Positions 23,668-36,157 of a DNA stretch of 64,000 bases are shown here, piece after piece; position 1 is the stretch's first letter; the number at the start of each line of letters is the position of its first letter. This DNA comes from Paragyromitra xinjiangensis (taxonomy: Eukaryota; Ascomycota; Pezizomycetes; Pezizales; Discinaceae). The notes beneath the pieces were generated by a model, which saw nothing but the letters and a program-made list of their open reading frames with translations, had not been told where the DNA came from and did no database searches. The translations under genes and the position numbers were made by a program. Location: the NCBI GenBank assembly GCA_038503065.1, contig JBCAMK010000012.1:1302001-1366000 (forward strand), written 5' to 3'.

Positions 23668-24948
23668 CGAAATATATGGTGCGCGAGATACGTTGGAGGC
23701 TGGGGCCTGAAGTTGAACTAAGGGTTAGAAATAGGGTAACTCCAGTTACAACAACCCTAGCCCTACGGGATCCAAATTGATTGTTGCCTGCAGCCCTGTA
23801 AGGAAAGGCATGTGAATCATGTTGACACGACCAAGCAAGTTTTTGACCCCACGTGCAGTCACAATATATCACTCGGGTCACTCAAAACAAAACAACTTTA
23901 CCCCTCCGAATTTTATGTTTAGGATTGCATGGCAAAGTATGTACGAAAGATGACAACGAGAATACAAAGAAGCAATAAAGGAAGAACAAACTTACTAGAA
24001 TAAAGGAGACGCGAAAGGCTTTACATTCTGATCTCTTCCCCCAATCTCATTTTGGCAGACAAACAAGAAACAAGCAAATATAATGTAGATAATAATAGCC
24101 TAGAAAAAAACAAAAACAAGAATTCACTTGCGAAAGCACGAAGGGGAGGGGAGAAATACGAATACTCTGCAAACTAAAAGGGGGAAGGGAAAAAAGAAAT
24201 CATGTACACCATACAAAAAAGGGATACAAAAAATAAAACACAAGAAATAAAAAGGGTAATAATAATAGCGTTGCGCGAAAGTATAACACAGCTGCAGAGC
24301 CTTGAACATGAACATAAACATGACGATGGATCTTTGGATGAAAACACAAGATAAAAACCGAAAAATAAACCAAAAATCCGTTCTCGCCGAGATGTAAAAA
24401 GCTACCAGTATAAAAGAAGCCCTGCCATGACCAAAAAAATCACAATCCCAGATGAAAATACCCAAAAAGTAAGAACGTCGCCGCTATTTTTTCGGTCATC
24501 AAACACCCAAATGCGCGCTGATTCACCAAGCCACTCGATCTGTTACAAATTTTCACAAAACATAAATAACGAAGAAAAAAAGCCAATATAAAAAGAATCA
24601 ACAGAGCAGCAAAACCCTTGCCAAGATCTCATACCAAACCCCAGCCAACAACCGTATAAAAAAAGAAAAAAAGAAACCCCAATTCGAAAACACTCGAAAA
24701 AGCTATTTTCCCGCACCCGCTGCCTTTCCATATGATATTTGAAAGTACAAGAATCGAAAAAGAGGATCAGGGTAAAAATGGAAGGGGCAAGAAGGGTATT
24801 TTAAACAAATGATTATAAATGCTTTCGTTTCGCATCCCAAAAAAATAAAAATTTACTGAAGAAGACTAGCCCTCAAAATAATCAGGCAAAATAAGGCGAA
24901 ATGCATATATTCAGTCGACAATTTCTGACTCAACTTTATAGTCCGTTT
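23668..24948. other. Intergenic, A-rich on the plus strand
   Basis: From about 23930 to 24940 the plus strand is very A-rich with many AAAA runs, so T-rich on the minus strand, as expected of a long 3' UTR or terminator region of the PUF gene. The left part is the upstream region of the F-box gene. Open frames here are low-complexity only. Confidence 0.45.
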
Positions 24949-27900
24949 TTAAGGTGCAATGTTGACTCCGGCTTTGGTTTCCTCGGCGGCTTTTTCGGCC
25001 CCGAGGCCCTCGCCAGCGGTGCTGGTATTAGTAGATGGCGTTGCAGAGGATTCTAGGGACTGGGCATCCATGACCAACAACGGTGGAGTTGCAACGGCTG
25101 AACCAGGTGGTGGCGAAGCGGTTTGCGAGGGTGTAGAAGAATTGTAGATCAACTTCTCAATCTTTTCGCTTGTCAGATACACATGCCAACTTGAAACAAA
25201 AGTATATAAGGACAGTAGCCACATACTGCATTGATTTGTTTACCATACGTGAACTTTTTCAAGGCTTGAAGCTGGGGTTTGATTTGTTCAACCAAGATCT
25301 CGCGGTCCTGGCCTGAAAGTAGCGTCAAAAGTTTCTCTGCAGAACAAACTTTAGCTTGACTTCTCAATACCAAAAGAGAGGTGTTTAACGTACGGATTAC
25401 ATAGTTTCCATATTGATCCCTCATCAATATTTGCAGCGGAGAAGTGCCATCCGGTCGAGCTGTAGTAACAACCTTCACAATCTCGCGCTTTTGATCGGGC
25501 GATCCAAACGCTATACTCTTCTCGACAACATTGGAGGCGAATTTGTGCCTGGTTGCCATCTAATTAGCCAACCATCTAGCCAAAAAGATACAGAACCAAG
25601 AGAATCATACTTAGAAAAGTTGAGCAATTGCGAAGTGACCAGATTGACTATCTTAGCTCTATCCTCTGGCTTTCCGTGTTCAATGACATGCTGCGTCACG
25701 TAATTGCCGTACTGATCCTGGACGAGTGCATAAGTGCAAACGTGAAGTTCTTGCAAGAGAGAAGCTTGTGCAGTCTCGTCGCAATGCTCAAGCATCCTCT
25801 GGATCACACGACAACCATAAGGATGCGTAGCTAGGGTATGGACTTGACCGTGGAATGCCTTGATGATGAATTGTATATGCTCGGCAGGAACTCTCTCGAT
25901 GGCCTTCTGGACAACATGATTTCCGTTCTGGTCTTTGACACACTTCAGAACATGGCCATCCAACTCCTTGACTAGAGTTGCTTGCTGCTCAGTTAGGATA
26001 TGTTCAAGAGCCTATGATTTATGAGTTAGCATGGATATTCAACTAAGCAAAAGTATACTTTTTACCTTTTGAACGACACGACAGCCATACATCTGCAAAG
26101 ACAGAGTTAGAACGTGACCCTCCATCTGCTTTGCCAACACGGTTTTCTGCAATTGATTCCCATGCTCGAAAAACTTTTGGATGACATAGTTCCCAAAGAC
26201 ATCGGTCATTAATTGCAAGGAATTCGGTTTGATCTCGGCAAAGACAATATCCTTCTCATCGCTGTTTGCTGTTTCAAGTTTCTGCTGTATGAACCGTGAC
26301 CCATGTTGATCCCCACTAAACTCAACAACATGATTGTAGATATCCTATCTGAGTTAGCAAAACCCTGACATAGATCCGGAGAGCTACCAGGGGTAGTTTA
26401 CCTTAAGCTCATAGCGCTTGTTAGATTTAGAATTAGAACGAAACTCTTCCAACAAAACGCTTCTAAGATTTCCAATATCTTCATTCCTTCGGGCCGGGTG
26501 CGTAGGTGCAACCAAAGGACTAACAGGAGAACCAGCATAATTAGGCATATGCATACGTAAGTTCTGGTAATTGTACTCATATGGCCCAGCAAATTGTTGC
26601 TGATTGCGATAAAGTTGGTCACGCATCATAATCTGGCCTTGGTTTAGATGAGGGCTCTGCAACTGTTGTTGAGTGACCAACAGTCTTTGCCTTAATTTCT
26701 CGTGATTCAATCCCGGTTGCCCTGACGGTGGTGTACGGGCAGGAGCACCTCGTGAAGAAGAGCGAAAGTCCCCTGGCGGTGGCGGAGTACTGCCGCTGGG
26801 ATAATATGGACTAGCCAAACCCCTTCTCTGGAATTCTCCATTTTGGTCACCTGGGGACATCGCACCAACTCGGCGGAAATCAGTGTACCCATCATACCCT
26901 CCCTCTACACCGTACTGCTCGTTACCGAACCCATCTTGCCCACGTCCATAGTTGCCTTCTTCTTGGGCCCATGGAGAGGAATTCTGAGTAGGTTGTGCAA
27001 CTGGACGCTGTTGATATGGATACTCGGCGAACGAAGGCTGTGAAGGATAGTTTAAATTCCCCGGATTGGTTGGGGGCTGATTATTAAACCCTCCGAACGG
27101 TAAACGACGCCTTTCCGGGAACTGGTCGTTCTCCTCCTCAACAGAAACCTGACGAAAATGCGCAAGCATTTCTGCTTGGCGAGTTTCTCTGGTCAAGTCA
27201 GTGTATCTACCTTGTGTTGCAGCCGGATAAGTGCCAATGTTGGGATGGATAGGGCCATGGGAAGCCGGGTGAGAGGTTGGGACATGGGTATAAGCCCCAT
27301 ACCCAGCAGCATCCTGAGGAATTTGGTTCGGGTTATAGGTTGGTGGAGTCGAGTTAGCCCGCTGTTGAGGAGGAAGGCTCTCACTACGACTAGCCGATGA
27401 TACACTAGTTCCTAAATTTTCGGTACCAGTAAGGACCCCACGAGGGTTTGATACGACGCGTCCTCGGCCTATGTGGTTGGGATCCTCATCTTCAATAGCA
27501 CCGGCCAGCACAGAGCCCAGATGCCTTCGGTCACCAAAGCCTTGACCCATATCTAATCCTCGTCCCCGACCTGCATTTTGGAAATCAAGAGTTTCAGCAA
27601 AGCTGGCTGCAGAAGCAGGATCCAGATATGATTTGCTGCCTGGGGATTGGCTCATGGATGGGCCTTGCCCGACTGGTGCTTGGCGAGGGATCGTATAATA
27701 GGGCGAAGAGGTCCGTGGGATTTCGGAGTTAGTCTGAGGCGATTCATACTGTTGACCACGAAGCCGAGCTGGGGAACGAGAGTGATCTTGGTTGATTGCA
27801 ACGTTGGAAAGAGCTGGTGAGGTGGACTCGCCAGACCACCCTACCGCGGACGGTTTGGTGTTCCACGCGTCGTGCTCGCCGGAGCCTGCCAAAAGCGAGG

Positions 27901-28337
27901 ATGAACCTTGTTTGACCTCCAATGAACCTATATTTTACCGAAAAAAGAGGTCATTAGAAATCAACACTCCAGTTTGGTTTAAGAAATTCCTTCAAAATGA
28001 ACTTGCAGAAAAACTCACCTCTCCGCTCGCTATTATTATTGGTGCTGGCACCCCCGAAACCACTACCGATAGCCGTGCTTCCGATAGCAGAGGTACCCCA
28101 AATACCCCATGTTCCACCACTCCCACCAAGACTCTGGCCAGAATTTTGAGAAGAATTTTCGTCAAGAGTCCCAGGCGACCTTCCGAAATCCCCAAACCGT
28201 GTGTTTCGCACCTGCACCATCACAAACCATCAGCCCTGTAGCTTACGCAACCACAACTAACGCTAACTAAGCATGGAAACACATACGTTATTTGAAGGTA
28301 CTGCCCTAGCAGCCGCTGCAGCTTGATGATCTGTCAT
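24949..28337 (-). CDS. PUF3: Puf3-type Pumilio RNA-binding protein
   Basis: Eight exons: 28337-28287, 28211-28019, 27927-26402, 26344-26066, 26011-25611, 25548-25394, 25336-25227 and 25161-24949; 975 residues, phases consistent. A long disordered, Gln/Pro/Gly-rich N-terminal part is followed by the Pumilio domain (about residues 555-905) with eight repeats. Core triads in order: SR-Q, NY-Q, CR-Q, NH-Q, CR-Q, NY-Q, SN-E, NY-Q. By the PUF code, read from repeat 8 to 1, this predicts UGUAUAUA, the Puf3 element. In yeast, Puf3 binds 3' UTRs of nuclear mRNAs for mitochondrial proteins in the cytoplasm and promotes their decay or local translation. The block [20 protein letters not shown] is close to Puf3 rather than to Puf4 or Puf5. 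The tail after repeat 8 is a Pro/Ser/Thr-rich extension. Confidence 0.93.
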
Positions 28338-30900
28338 ATTGGCTGCCTGAAATGATGCGCGTTGGTATGAAATGGATATGTAATGCAGAGTGACAGATTT
28401 CGTGAAGTGATGAACAAGTATGTAATAAAAACGGCGTAAGATAGAACTTTTTGTTTTTCTGTACAGAAGATTTCTTTAGATGTACAGTTTGTGGGAAAGT
28501 GGGTTTCGAATGCTATAGCAGCTGCGGAGATGGATTATAGAGCTAGAGTGTCAGCCCTATGAAGCTTTCCGGAAAAAGCAGGTTGGAGAGGAGAACGGTT
28601 GGAGAACGGTTGGTCGAGCTTTCTGATTCTACCCACCTATTTTGTAATGGGAGTGGGAGCTGAGGCAACCGTTTGCTAAAAACAATCGGAAAAAGAAAGG
28701 AAAAAAAGATGTACAATCGAATGTAGGGGTGCCGGTGGGGGGCGAAGAAAGAGAGGGAGGTGGCAGCAGCGGAAGGGTTGAACGTCGATTCTTGGGGAGA
28801 CGTTGCGGGAGAGATTGTAGATGTATTATCTTCAAAGATGGAGAGGGAAGGAAGGGAAGGAGCGAGCGCAAGCCAGGCCTTAGAAAGCGTGGTATCCTGC
28901 CCTCCGCTTGGATTGATTAGCAACAGCAAGTTGTAGTCATGCGGCGGCGGAGGGGCTGATGCAAGGGGATGACGATGGCCGCCGGGAGCAAGAAGGTTTG
29001 GAGGTTTGCCTCAGTAGGGATGTGGGATAACGTGGATGAGGGGAAGAAGGCGGAGGAGGAGAAGAAGCAGCGAGAGAGATTGGGGGGGGGTGGGAGGTGG
29101 AGCTATGAACAGAAAGGGCAATGCTTAGGAGAGAGGGACGTGAGATAGAAAACTGGTGGACGATGATGTATGTCGCGAGCAATTGTTCTTTTCTCACTCT
29201 TCTTGCTATTTTATTACTGTGTTTTTTTCTACAACCCTTGAACGGGAATCCTTGAAGCCCCTCTGTGTGGGTTGCACTCGGTGTTGGTTTCAGAGTCAAG
29301 TATGTATGTAAGGCTGCTCGCTGCTACTGCTGCTGCTGCTACTGCCGCCGTCTATGTGGTGGTGGTGGTGGTGCTGCTGGCCTGTCTGGCCTTGGTCTAT
29401 GCTCTATGGCATTTACCTCCTCAACCTCTCTCCTTCTCTCTGTCTGTCGTCCTCCCTCAGAATATCTCTCTATGTCTGCGTCGCTTCGTTCGCTTGCTCG
29501 CTCGCCGTTGCAGTGTCTCTCTTGTTTCTTGGTTGTCTCGCGCACTTACTTACTTAAGGCGGTCGCGTCCCGTCCGTGCTGCTGCTGCCACTACGTTCTG
29601 ACCTCCGACTTGACCCCAAGAGAGCGACCCACGGGAAGGAAAGTTTGCGGGACTTTTTGGAATTGGAAAAGACCCACGCACGAAAAGAAAGAAACAGAGG
29701 CGGAGAAAAAGGAAGAAAAAGGAAAAAAGAAGAAGAAAAAGGAAAGGGCAGATCTGTTAGCCTTCCAATTGCTGGGTGCTGTTCACCGTGAGTAAGAGTG
29801 CGGGGGGAAATGTGGGTGGGGACTAGGTAGCTGAGCACTGGGCACAGCTACAGCAACGGTTGTGTTAGGCTGGCCTGGCGGTGCTGGGATGCTGATGAGA
29901 TGGGGATGGGGCGAAGCGAGAGAGCCTGTATGGCCTGAGTGCGAGATATAACTTCAAGTTCTCCAATTGATTCCTGACTCGAACAAAATCAGGATTGCTC
30001 TGTTTAACAATTGTGCGATCCAAGCTATCAAAGGGAAACGACTGATAACAAACGAGCACTCGTGAATCCAAACAGCCTCATAAGGCGCAGGATCCACTGT
30101 AATAATATTTATTAATCTGAGCACTGCAGAGAAGGCAGCCGCATGGAGCAGCGTTGTTCAATTTGATGCTTTCCCGCAACAAACTTCCAACGACTACCAT
30201 TCATCAATACAAACTTGAACTAGTGACGCCAACGACTCAACTCCTTCAATCGATTTGAGGCGACAAAGACTAAACAACTATCGAAGCACCCCACAATTAT
30301 GAACTAAAAGCAGATGTGCATTCAATCAATCGATCGCTCTGCTCTCATTCCCAGAATATCTCTCAGAAGTTCAATATGATCCTCTGATCGATATGCTCCC
30401 ACTCCAGCAGATTCCATGTCCAAGGCGACCAGTACCGTCAATGCCGTTTAGTACATGCCTTTGTATCTTGTTTGCCCTGGTGTAAAACAAGGAGCCTGAG
30501 AGGAGAGAAACTTTGGTTTATTATCGCAGTACTGAAAGAGCAGGCGGCTGATGGGTTATGCGCTGTGCCTTCGCCTACGTGTCAAGTGTGGAGGGAGGTA
30601 TGACTCCCCGCCCCTCCACAATGAAAGCTCACTATTCTTTAACCTCTGTGCTCTCTTGTTCAATCAATTGCATGCCTCTGCCGTTGCATGACGCTTCCCC
30701 CTTTCCCGTATGCCATTTTCAACTAGAATAATAAAACCAAATGGGAAACGGGAAACAAAATTTACTCGTGACCCATTTAGGAAATCAGAAAAAAGAGCTG
30801 AAAGTGATAAAGCTAGTTCTCGCACGACGTTTGGGCAATGAAGCATGTAGATAAAAAAGTCGCTTGGATTACCCGGGTCTGTAGCTTTCCCCCATGTCAA
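28338..30900. promoter_or_regulatory. Long upstream/leader region of the PUF gene, strand-skewed low complexity
   Basis: From 28540 to about 30100 the minus strand is pyrimidine-rich over long runs, e.g. the purine tract near 29655-29755 on plus and CTCTCTCT-like stretches at 29420-29530. This is typical of fungal promoters with long 5' leaders. Trinucleotide runs (CTG, GGT) occur at 29319-29372. Several open frames of about 100-170 codons are low-complexity products of this bias. The far part (30100-30900) shows nothing specific. Confidence 0.45.
29319..29372. repeat. Trinucleotide microsatellites
   Basis: Consecutive CTG/CTA, CCG and GGT repeats within the PUF upstream region. Confidence 0.8.
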
Positions 30901-33380
30901 TCAATTGTTTCATCTCCTTCGTTTCGCCCACTCATATGTTGGCCCGGCACGCACAGCGAGCGCAGAAGTTATATGTGAGGCTGTCTTGAAGACTGAAGGA
31001 ACGACATCAATTTCTAGGAAGATCGAGGTGCGACGGTACGGCTGAAGATCTAAAGTCCAAGAAACGATGTGGCCCCACCTTCCCGCTTCCTAAACCCCTG
31101 GTGTCGAACAGAAGCTGTCCGATTGAGCGGACAGTTCCGCACTGGACGAGGGTCGCACGTCACACCAGCCGAGATAACCTTTTGGTTGGGGAGGTCTGTG
31201 CGCAATCTCAGCAGGATCCTCGGAGGGAAGCCTTGGCTGTATACGATAAAAAAATCATTTCCTCGAGTGTGCGCCGCGGAGCGCGCAGCGCAGTGCTGGA
31301 GACTCAAGGCAACTGTTTGCCTGTGAATACACGGTGCGCGCCGCAGGGCGCTACGGAGCAGGATCTGACTTCAGCAGCTTTATTCTTTTTTGATCCATTC
31401 GCCTAGAGACCCGGAGAAATGGACATTGGAAAGGAGTATGCATGAAAGAAATAGCCGAACGGACCAATCTCAGGAACTTGGCACGCGAGAAATTCCACGA
31501 AACGCGCGAGAAAACAAAATGCGCTCTTCATGTACCGAAGTTGTACACACGGGAAACGGAGCACATATAAGCAACATATATGCCGTCCATTTAAACGCCA
31601 CTGAGTCAGCTGTGCCCAAAGATGTAACAGTAATCAAGATACAACTCGGACCCGGGATACTTTAGAAACCTACATTAATCCCGAAGAGCCTCAAAGATGG
31701 TAATCTAGACGGATAAAGACAGCACTTTTACCGTTAGTAACGTCACTATAAATGATAGTTCATGTTCGCATACCCATTTCAGAGATAATAGTTAAAAAAA
31801 TCACCAGGTGTTGAAAAAACTGGAGAGAAGAGCCAGGTACTGTTATCTGAAGGCTGAAGTAGCGGATCTCCTTATCGAGAAGTAAATCGCGGGGCCTGTT
31901 GTCCAGCAACTCTGACCGCATATGTAAATGATCACAGGTGAAATTTCATGACTCAGTCACGAAAAATTTATCTCCACCCCTACGAACGTCAATTGTCTGC
32001 ACCAGAAACATTTAGTATTTTAGTTTTTTTTTTCTTGAAAATTTGAAAAGCAATTCTCTGAAACATTAATTTGATAAATAAAAATTGTTCCCAGCCATAA
32101 TCATTGTGTTTGGCACTAAAAAAGACGCGTACGTAAAATTGCATCGATTTTCCTTGCATATGTGAACGATGATCCTCGATCTCCCGCACATGCTTCCCAG
32201 CCGAGAATCCGCTTTAGCCAATTCAAGAACATACTATCCATTTTCGGGTATTTTTTTCCCGGTTTTGAATTTCAAAGAATCTGGTTGGGGAGTGCGTGGG
32301 GGAGCAAGCTAGTACCAATCGCGAGGTGAGTGACCAGCTATGAATGAAAACAATCCCACGATACTATTTTCCCCCAATATAAACAACTTTGGTGTTTATC
32401 AAAAAGTCTGCTCGGTAGTTTCCTTTGACCGATGTGGCCATCCGGCTTGCATTCCAAGGTCCAATGTTGCTTACCGTCGACTGGTCAGCCCCTGGTTTCC
32501 GTCACACACTTTTTTTTCTGTCATCGTCTGTCATTTTCTTGAGAAAGTATAATATCCCGCGCTCTTTCTCTCTCGCCACTCAGCAGGTATTTACCTGCCA
32601 CTTGCCTTGTCTTAGCACCTCTAGACCTCTCCTCATATCTCACTTTTTTGCGAGAGAGACATCAGAAGTCGAGCCTCGAGCTGTCCTAGGCGCAGGAACG
32701 CCCAAGGCTCTTCTCATGCACATGTCCCCACCCTTGACATTGCCGGCCGAGGATACTGAGCACTGGATGGGAAGGAAACTACCGTATGATTATCCCCCCC
32801 TCGGACCAGACGCCCACGTGGCTCTGTCTCCTTCCGTGATATTGCGAACGAATAATAAACACCTTCTATCGCTGGTCAAATTTCTAACTCGCAAGATGAC
32901 GAATATGCTCGGGTGTGCGCATTGGAAAGGGTGGTATAGTATTGTAAGGCATCCTTTCCCCTCTCCCCGGTAACCTAACAAGGCACGGAACTGCCATACC
33001 CAGACCCCCGCCTGAGACAAGGCGAGGCAAATAACCCCGCAGGGGAAGCGGCGAGAACCAATTCGCCCCTCCAGCTTCTTGTCCTGTCGACACACTCAGC
33101 TGGTCCGTGTGTGCATGCGATAGACATGTGCAAGTCCAGCCGTGGGCGAATACGGGTGCCAGTTCATCTGGTGAGAGGCGATATGTGATAATCGAGAATC
33201 TAATGTGATAATGAGATCACTGTGACTGGATGAAGGGCTTCTCCGTGTAATAACACTTGTAATGTCCGATATAGAGAACATCGGCAATCTGTGTGTCTTT
33301 AAAACACCCCTTTTGCATCCTCTACGCGGCCTGCGCCCTTTTTGGTAGCACATATTCGAGTCGAGTCGCGGCATCCTGCA
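30901..33380. other. Intergenic region
   Basis: No gene recognised on either strand. A small perfect hairpin (CTGTCCG / CGGACAG, six-base loop) is at 31115-31134. A 182-codon plus frame at 32425-32973 has no domain. Confidence 0.4.
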
Positions 33381-34151
33381 TCATGAGAAATAACTCGAGG
33401 TTCCGAGCAGTCTCGTGCTTAGCACTAATGACCCTGAACCATGCGTTACTTGTTGCGATTGGTTTGCTCGTTCAGTGCAGCCTGGCTTGTTTCTTCCTTC
33501 TGATTTTTCCCTTTCCTTCTCTCTATACCTCACATCCGTCAATATGGTCATGATGTTCCACCCATCCGGCGTGCCGGCCTTCGATAGGGGCAAATATGCC
33601 CCCCTTTGGTATCGCCATTGCCTTCTATTTTGCGTAGAGGGCCATCCTCGATAATAATCGAGGAATTCCACGGGCATCTGCGCCTTATTGCCGAAAAGTT
33701 GGTGCTGACTCGGATGTATCAGTGTGCGAAAAAGCATATCTCCTGCGGAAGTTCTCTTTATCGTCATCCAGGAACCAGGTACGTCCCTTGACAAAGAGGA
33801 CGTGATCATGGTCACTTGTCGGTTCCAGGCTGTGATAATGGTGCTTCTATCTTCATCTTTATTCCCGTTTGGGCGATGATATATTCGCTGAAAATGGGCA
33901 GTGTTTGAGGGTCTGCGGAACCAGAGGTTATCTTCTCGAAATATTGATTTCGTGGGTAACTGGGTAGAGATCAGTATGTTGCGAAGTGTTGCGAAGCGTT
34001 GGAGTTGGGTTTTTTTCTTTTCGTCGTCTGATGTTTGCGTTCTTCGTCGTCCGATCTTTCCTCCCTTTACCTCAACTCCCCTGGTTTTGGTTAGGTTGTT
34101 GATTATTGATTTTCTGCTCTCGGCGGAAAGTTTTGTTGTCAGTGGAGCCAC
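33381..34151 (-). CDS. Uncertain 256-codon open frame
   Basis: Uninterrupted frame of 256 codons starting MAPLTTKLSAESR. Composition is Arg/Thr/Ser-rich with no hydrophobic core, repeat or known motif. Plus-strand frames overlap much of it. It lies in the promoter-side region of the plus-strand membrane protein gene. It could be a lineage-specific gene, an exon of something larger, or chance. Confidence 0.2.
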   Translation of the reverse strand: MAPLTTKLSAESRKSIINNLTKTRGVEVKGGKIGRRRTQTSDDEKKKTQLQRFATLRNILISTQLPTKSIFREDNLWFRRPSNTAHFQRIYHRPNGNKDEDRSTIITAWNRQVTMITSSLSRDVPGSWMTIKRTSAGDMLFRTLIHPSQHQLFGNKAQMPVEFLDYYRGWPSTQNRRQWRYQRGAYLPLSKAGTPDGWNIMTILTDVRYREKEREKSEGRNKPGCTERANQSQQVTHGSGSLVLSTRLLGTSSYFS

Positions 34152-35629
34152 TCATACATGAGCGTTCCATTCTGGGAACTTCTTCTTCTCCACACTGGAA
34201 ACACACTTGCGCTTGCTTCAGACACCAGGTGTTGAAAGTAATCAAATATTGCCGGTTCCTCAAGGGGAAGGAAAGCCACAGCTCTGCGTTTCTCGGCAAT
34301 GATCTGCTGCGTAGGTGGCAAAGCAAGAGTCCCACCTGGCACTTAACCGTTCATCTTGTGTTTTTAAGCCGGAAGAAGGTTTTCCTTGACAGCGGCAAAG
34401 ATGTCAACACACCCCGCAATCATGTCGTCTCCCAAGCTTTGCCTGTTGTCGTTGAATAACCGCACCACGAAGTGTTCTATATTCGGCAGGCAGCACGTCA
34501 GAACATCATTTCATCTGTGACTTGAACGTTCTCGACGCAGGAAGTTCGCACCGAATCTGCGAGTTGCGGATGGAAAACGATTGGGATGATGGCATTTCAT
34601 CTTGAACTCGAATTCGCGACTTGGTGACATGAGATCAGCTGGGGTAGCCTGCTGGCTGGCAGTTGGGGGGGCCTAGTTTGGATAATTTGTTTACCCAAAG
34701 CAGACTGGTGAGACCGTGGGGGAACGGCAAGCGAGACGGTCGACTGCTCAAAGACGTTAGACGGCGGCTGAAAATGGAAGTTGGCGTTCGCTTGAGCGAG
34801 TGTTGCTGCCAAACAAAGGCACCAGAACCCTCGTCCGCGAAATTACTCGCCCGTTCACAGTTCAGGCGCTGGGATGCCCCTTTCTCGCGATGAACTGGCT
34901 CCGCGTTGTGTTTTCCTCTTCTTTCCTCCTTCTCCCTCTTTCTTCTTTTCTTCACCCTTACTCCCCTCTCGCGCCTGTCATTCTTTCCAGTAGTGGTTCA
35001 ATTGTCCGGCTTCACTCTTTTGCTGGCCTACGAATCTCGTCCACTCTCTCTCAGTCACTGTCTCTGCCCTGTCACCCTTGCATCTCTCCTTTGCATTGTT
35101 GTCGTCGTTAGTACCGATACGTTAATATTATGTACGTGCCTGCAATTCCTCCATGATTCGCTCGCTTTTCTTCTTATGCGTGCATGCCTTGCCTGGAGTT
35201 GCGTGCCTGTTTCCTCTTTCCCCTGCCGCTCTCCAAATTTAGAGTAGGCTGTCCATAATCTGTATGATATGTATGATGGCACGCATCATCGTTACAACAC
35301 CACCGTCAACCACTGCCTGTCCCCCACCTTTCTATCCCGTTTCCGCGCCCCACCGTGTGCCCTGCTTTCTCGCCCAATTGTTTCATTTCTCACCTCCATG
35401 GCGTTCTGGTCTTCTCCGTCTTCGCTGTACATTGTCACTAATAACAGACGCCCCAAACAGCATAATTCGTTACGATCTTTCCCAATCTTTCCCAATCTGA
35501 CCTATAATCGATTCATTCGTTACGTTCGATTTGTTGGTCTTTCGGTACTCACTCACTTCGTTCACGACACAACGCCCCAAAACGGAATATCAGCATTCAT
35601 AATAAGCCCTAACTTCCTAATATAACACG
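34152..35629 (+). promoter_or_regulatory. Pyrimidine-rich upstream region of the small membrane protein gene
   Basis: From about 34900 to 35600 the plus strand is strongly C/T-rich (blocks such as TCTTTCCTCCTTCTCCCTC), ending in the ATG at 35630. This resembles a promoter plus long 5' leader for the downstream gene. No intron or conserved uORF is assigned. Confidence 0.4.
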
Positions 35630-36157
35630 ATGCCTGCCATGTCATTCATCAGCCGTCGCAGTGATTCTAGCTCCAACTCTAATAACATCATGACTCAACT
35701 TCTTATATCCCTCGTCGTTCTCGTTTCTTTCACCTTGCTTCTTGGTGGCTCGCTCATCATCCTGAAGCGCGTTCGCAAGCAACGCAAAGATGCTGGAACG
35801 CTTCCTACATACGAATCTTCCAACAGAAATACCCGTGGTCTCAAAATCTCTACTCGTGACTCTACCTTCGTTTACTCCGAAAAAGAACAACTTCTCAACA
35901 GCTCGTCTCCAATGCCGCTGAGCCCTGAAAGTGTACCAGAAATCAGAATCACTTTCCCCGAGGAAGAGGATAAAGAGACGGGACGCAGGATTTCAAGAGT
36001 GATGGTTGTTGAGGTTGGGGAAGCTGGTGTTGGATTTGTTCGCCCTTTAAAGGAGGAAGGTCTTCCCCCGTATCAGCAAAAACCAGAAGATCGGTTCGCA
36101 TCTGTTGATCTTGAGAGGATCGGGGGACTGAAGGAGAAGAATGCCTCAACGTTCTAG
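35630..36157 (+). CDS. Small single-span membrane protein with two LPxY motifs
   Basis: Intronless, 175 residues. One transmembrane span at about residues 22-46 (LLISLVVLVSFTLLLGGSLI) is followed by a basic stop-transfer KRVRKQRK, so the C-terminal ~125 residues are probably cytosolic. That tail has LPTY (about residue 58) and LPPY (about 148), the acidic conserved-looking block IRITFPEEED, and ends near DLERIGGLKEK. From memory this tail resembles a family of uncharacterised ascomycete proteins; I know no assigned function. LPxY/PPxY motifs are docking sites for WW-domain ubiquitin ligases such as Rsp5, so an adaptor role is possible but unproven. Well-isolated gene with long intergenic flanks. 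Confidence 0.85.
   Translation: MPAMSFISRRSDSSSNSNNIMTQLLISLVVLVSFTLLLGGSLIILKRVRKQRKDAGTLPTYESSNRNTRGLKISTRDSTFVYSEKEQLLNSSSPMPLSPESVPEIRITFPEEEDKETGRRISRVMVVEVGEAGVGFVRPLKEEGLPPYQQKPEDRFASVDLERIGGLKEKNASTF

Noticed and set aside
28543..29838. Several 90-180 codon frames upstream of the PUF gene
   Set aside because: Products of purine/pyrimidine strand bias; Lys/Glu-, Ser/Leu- or Pro-rich low complexity with no domain.
31115..31134. Perfect 7-bp hairpin as a terminator or regulatory element
   Set aside because: A single small hairpin without context in a eukaryotic intergenic region is expected by chance in 64 kb.
32425..32973. 182-codon plus-strand frame
   Set aside because: No domain, biased composition, and no splice partner or conserved-looking block.
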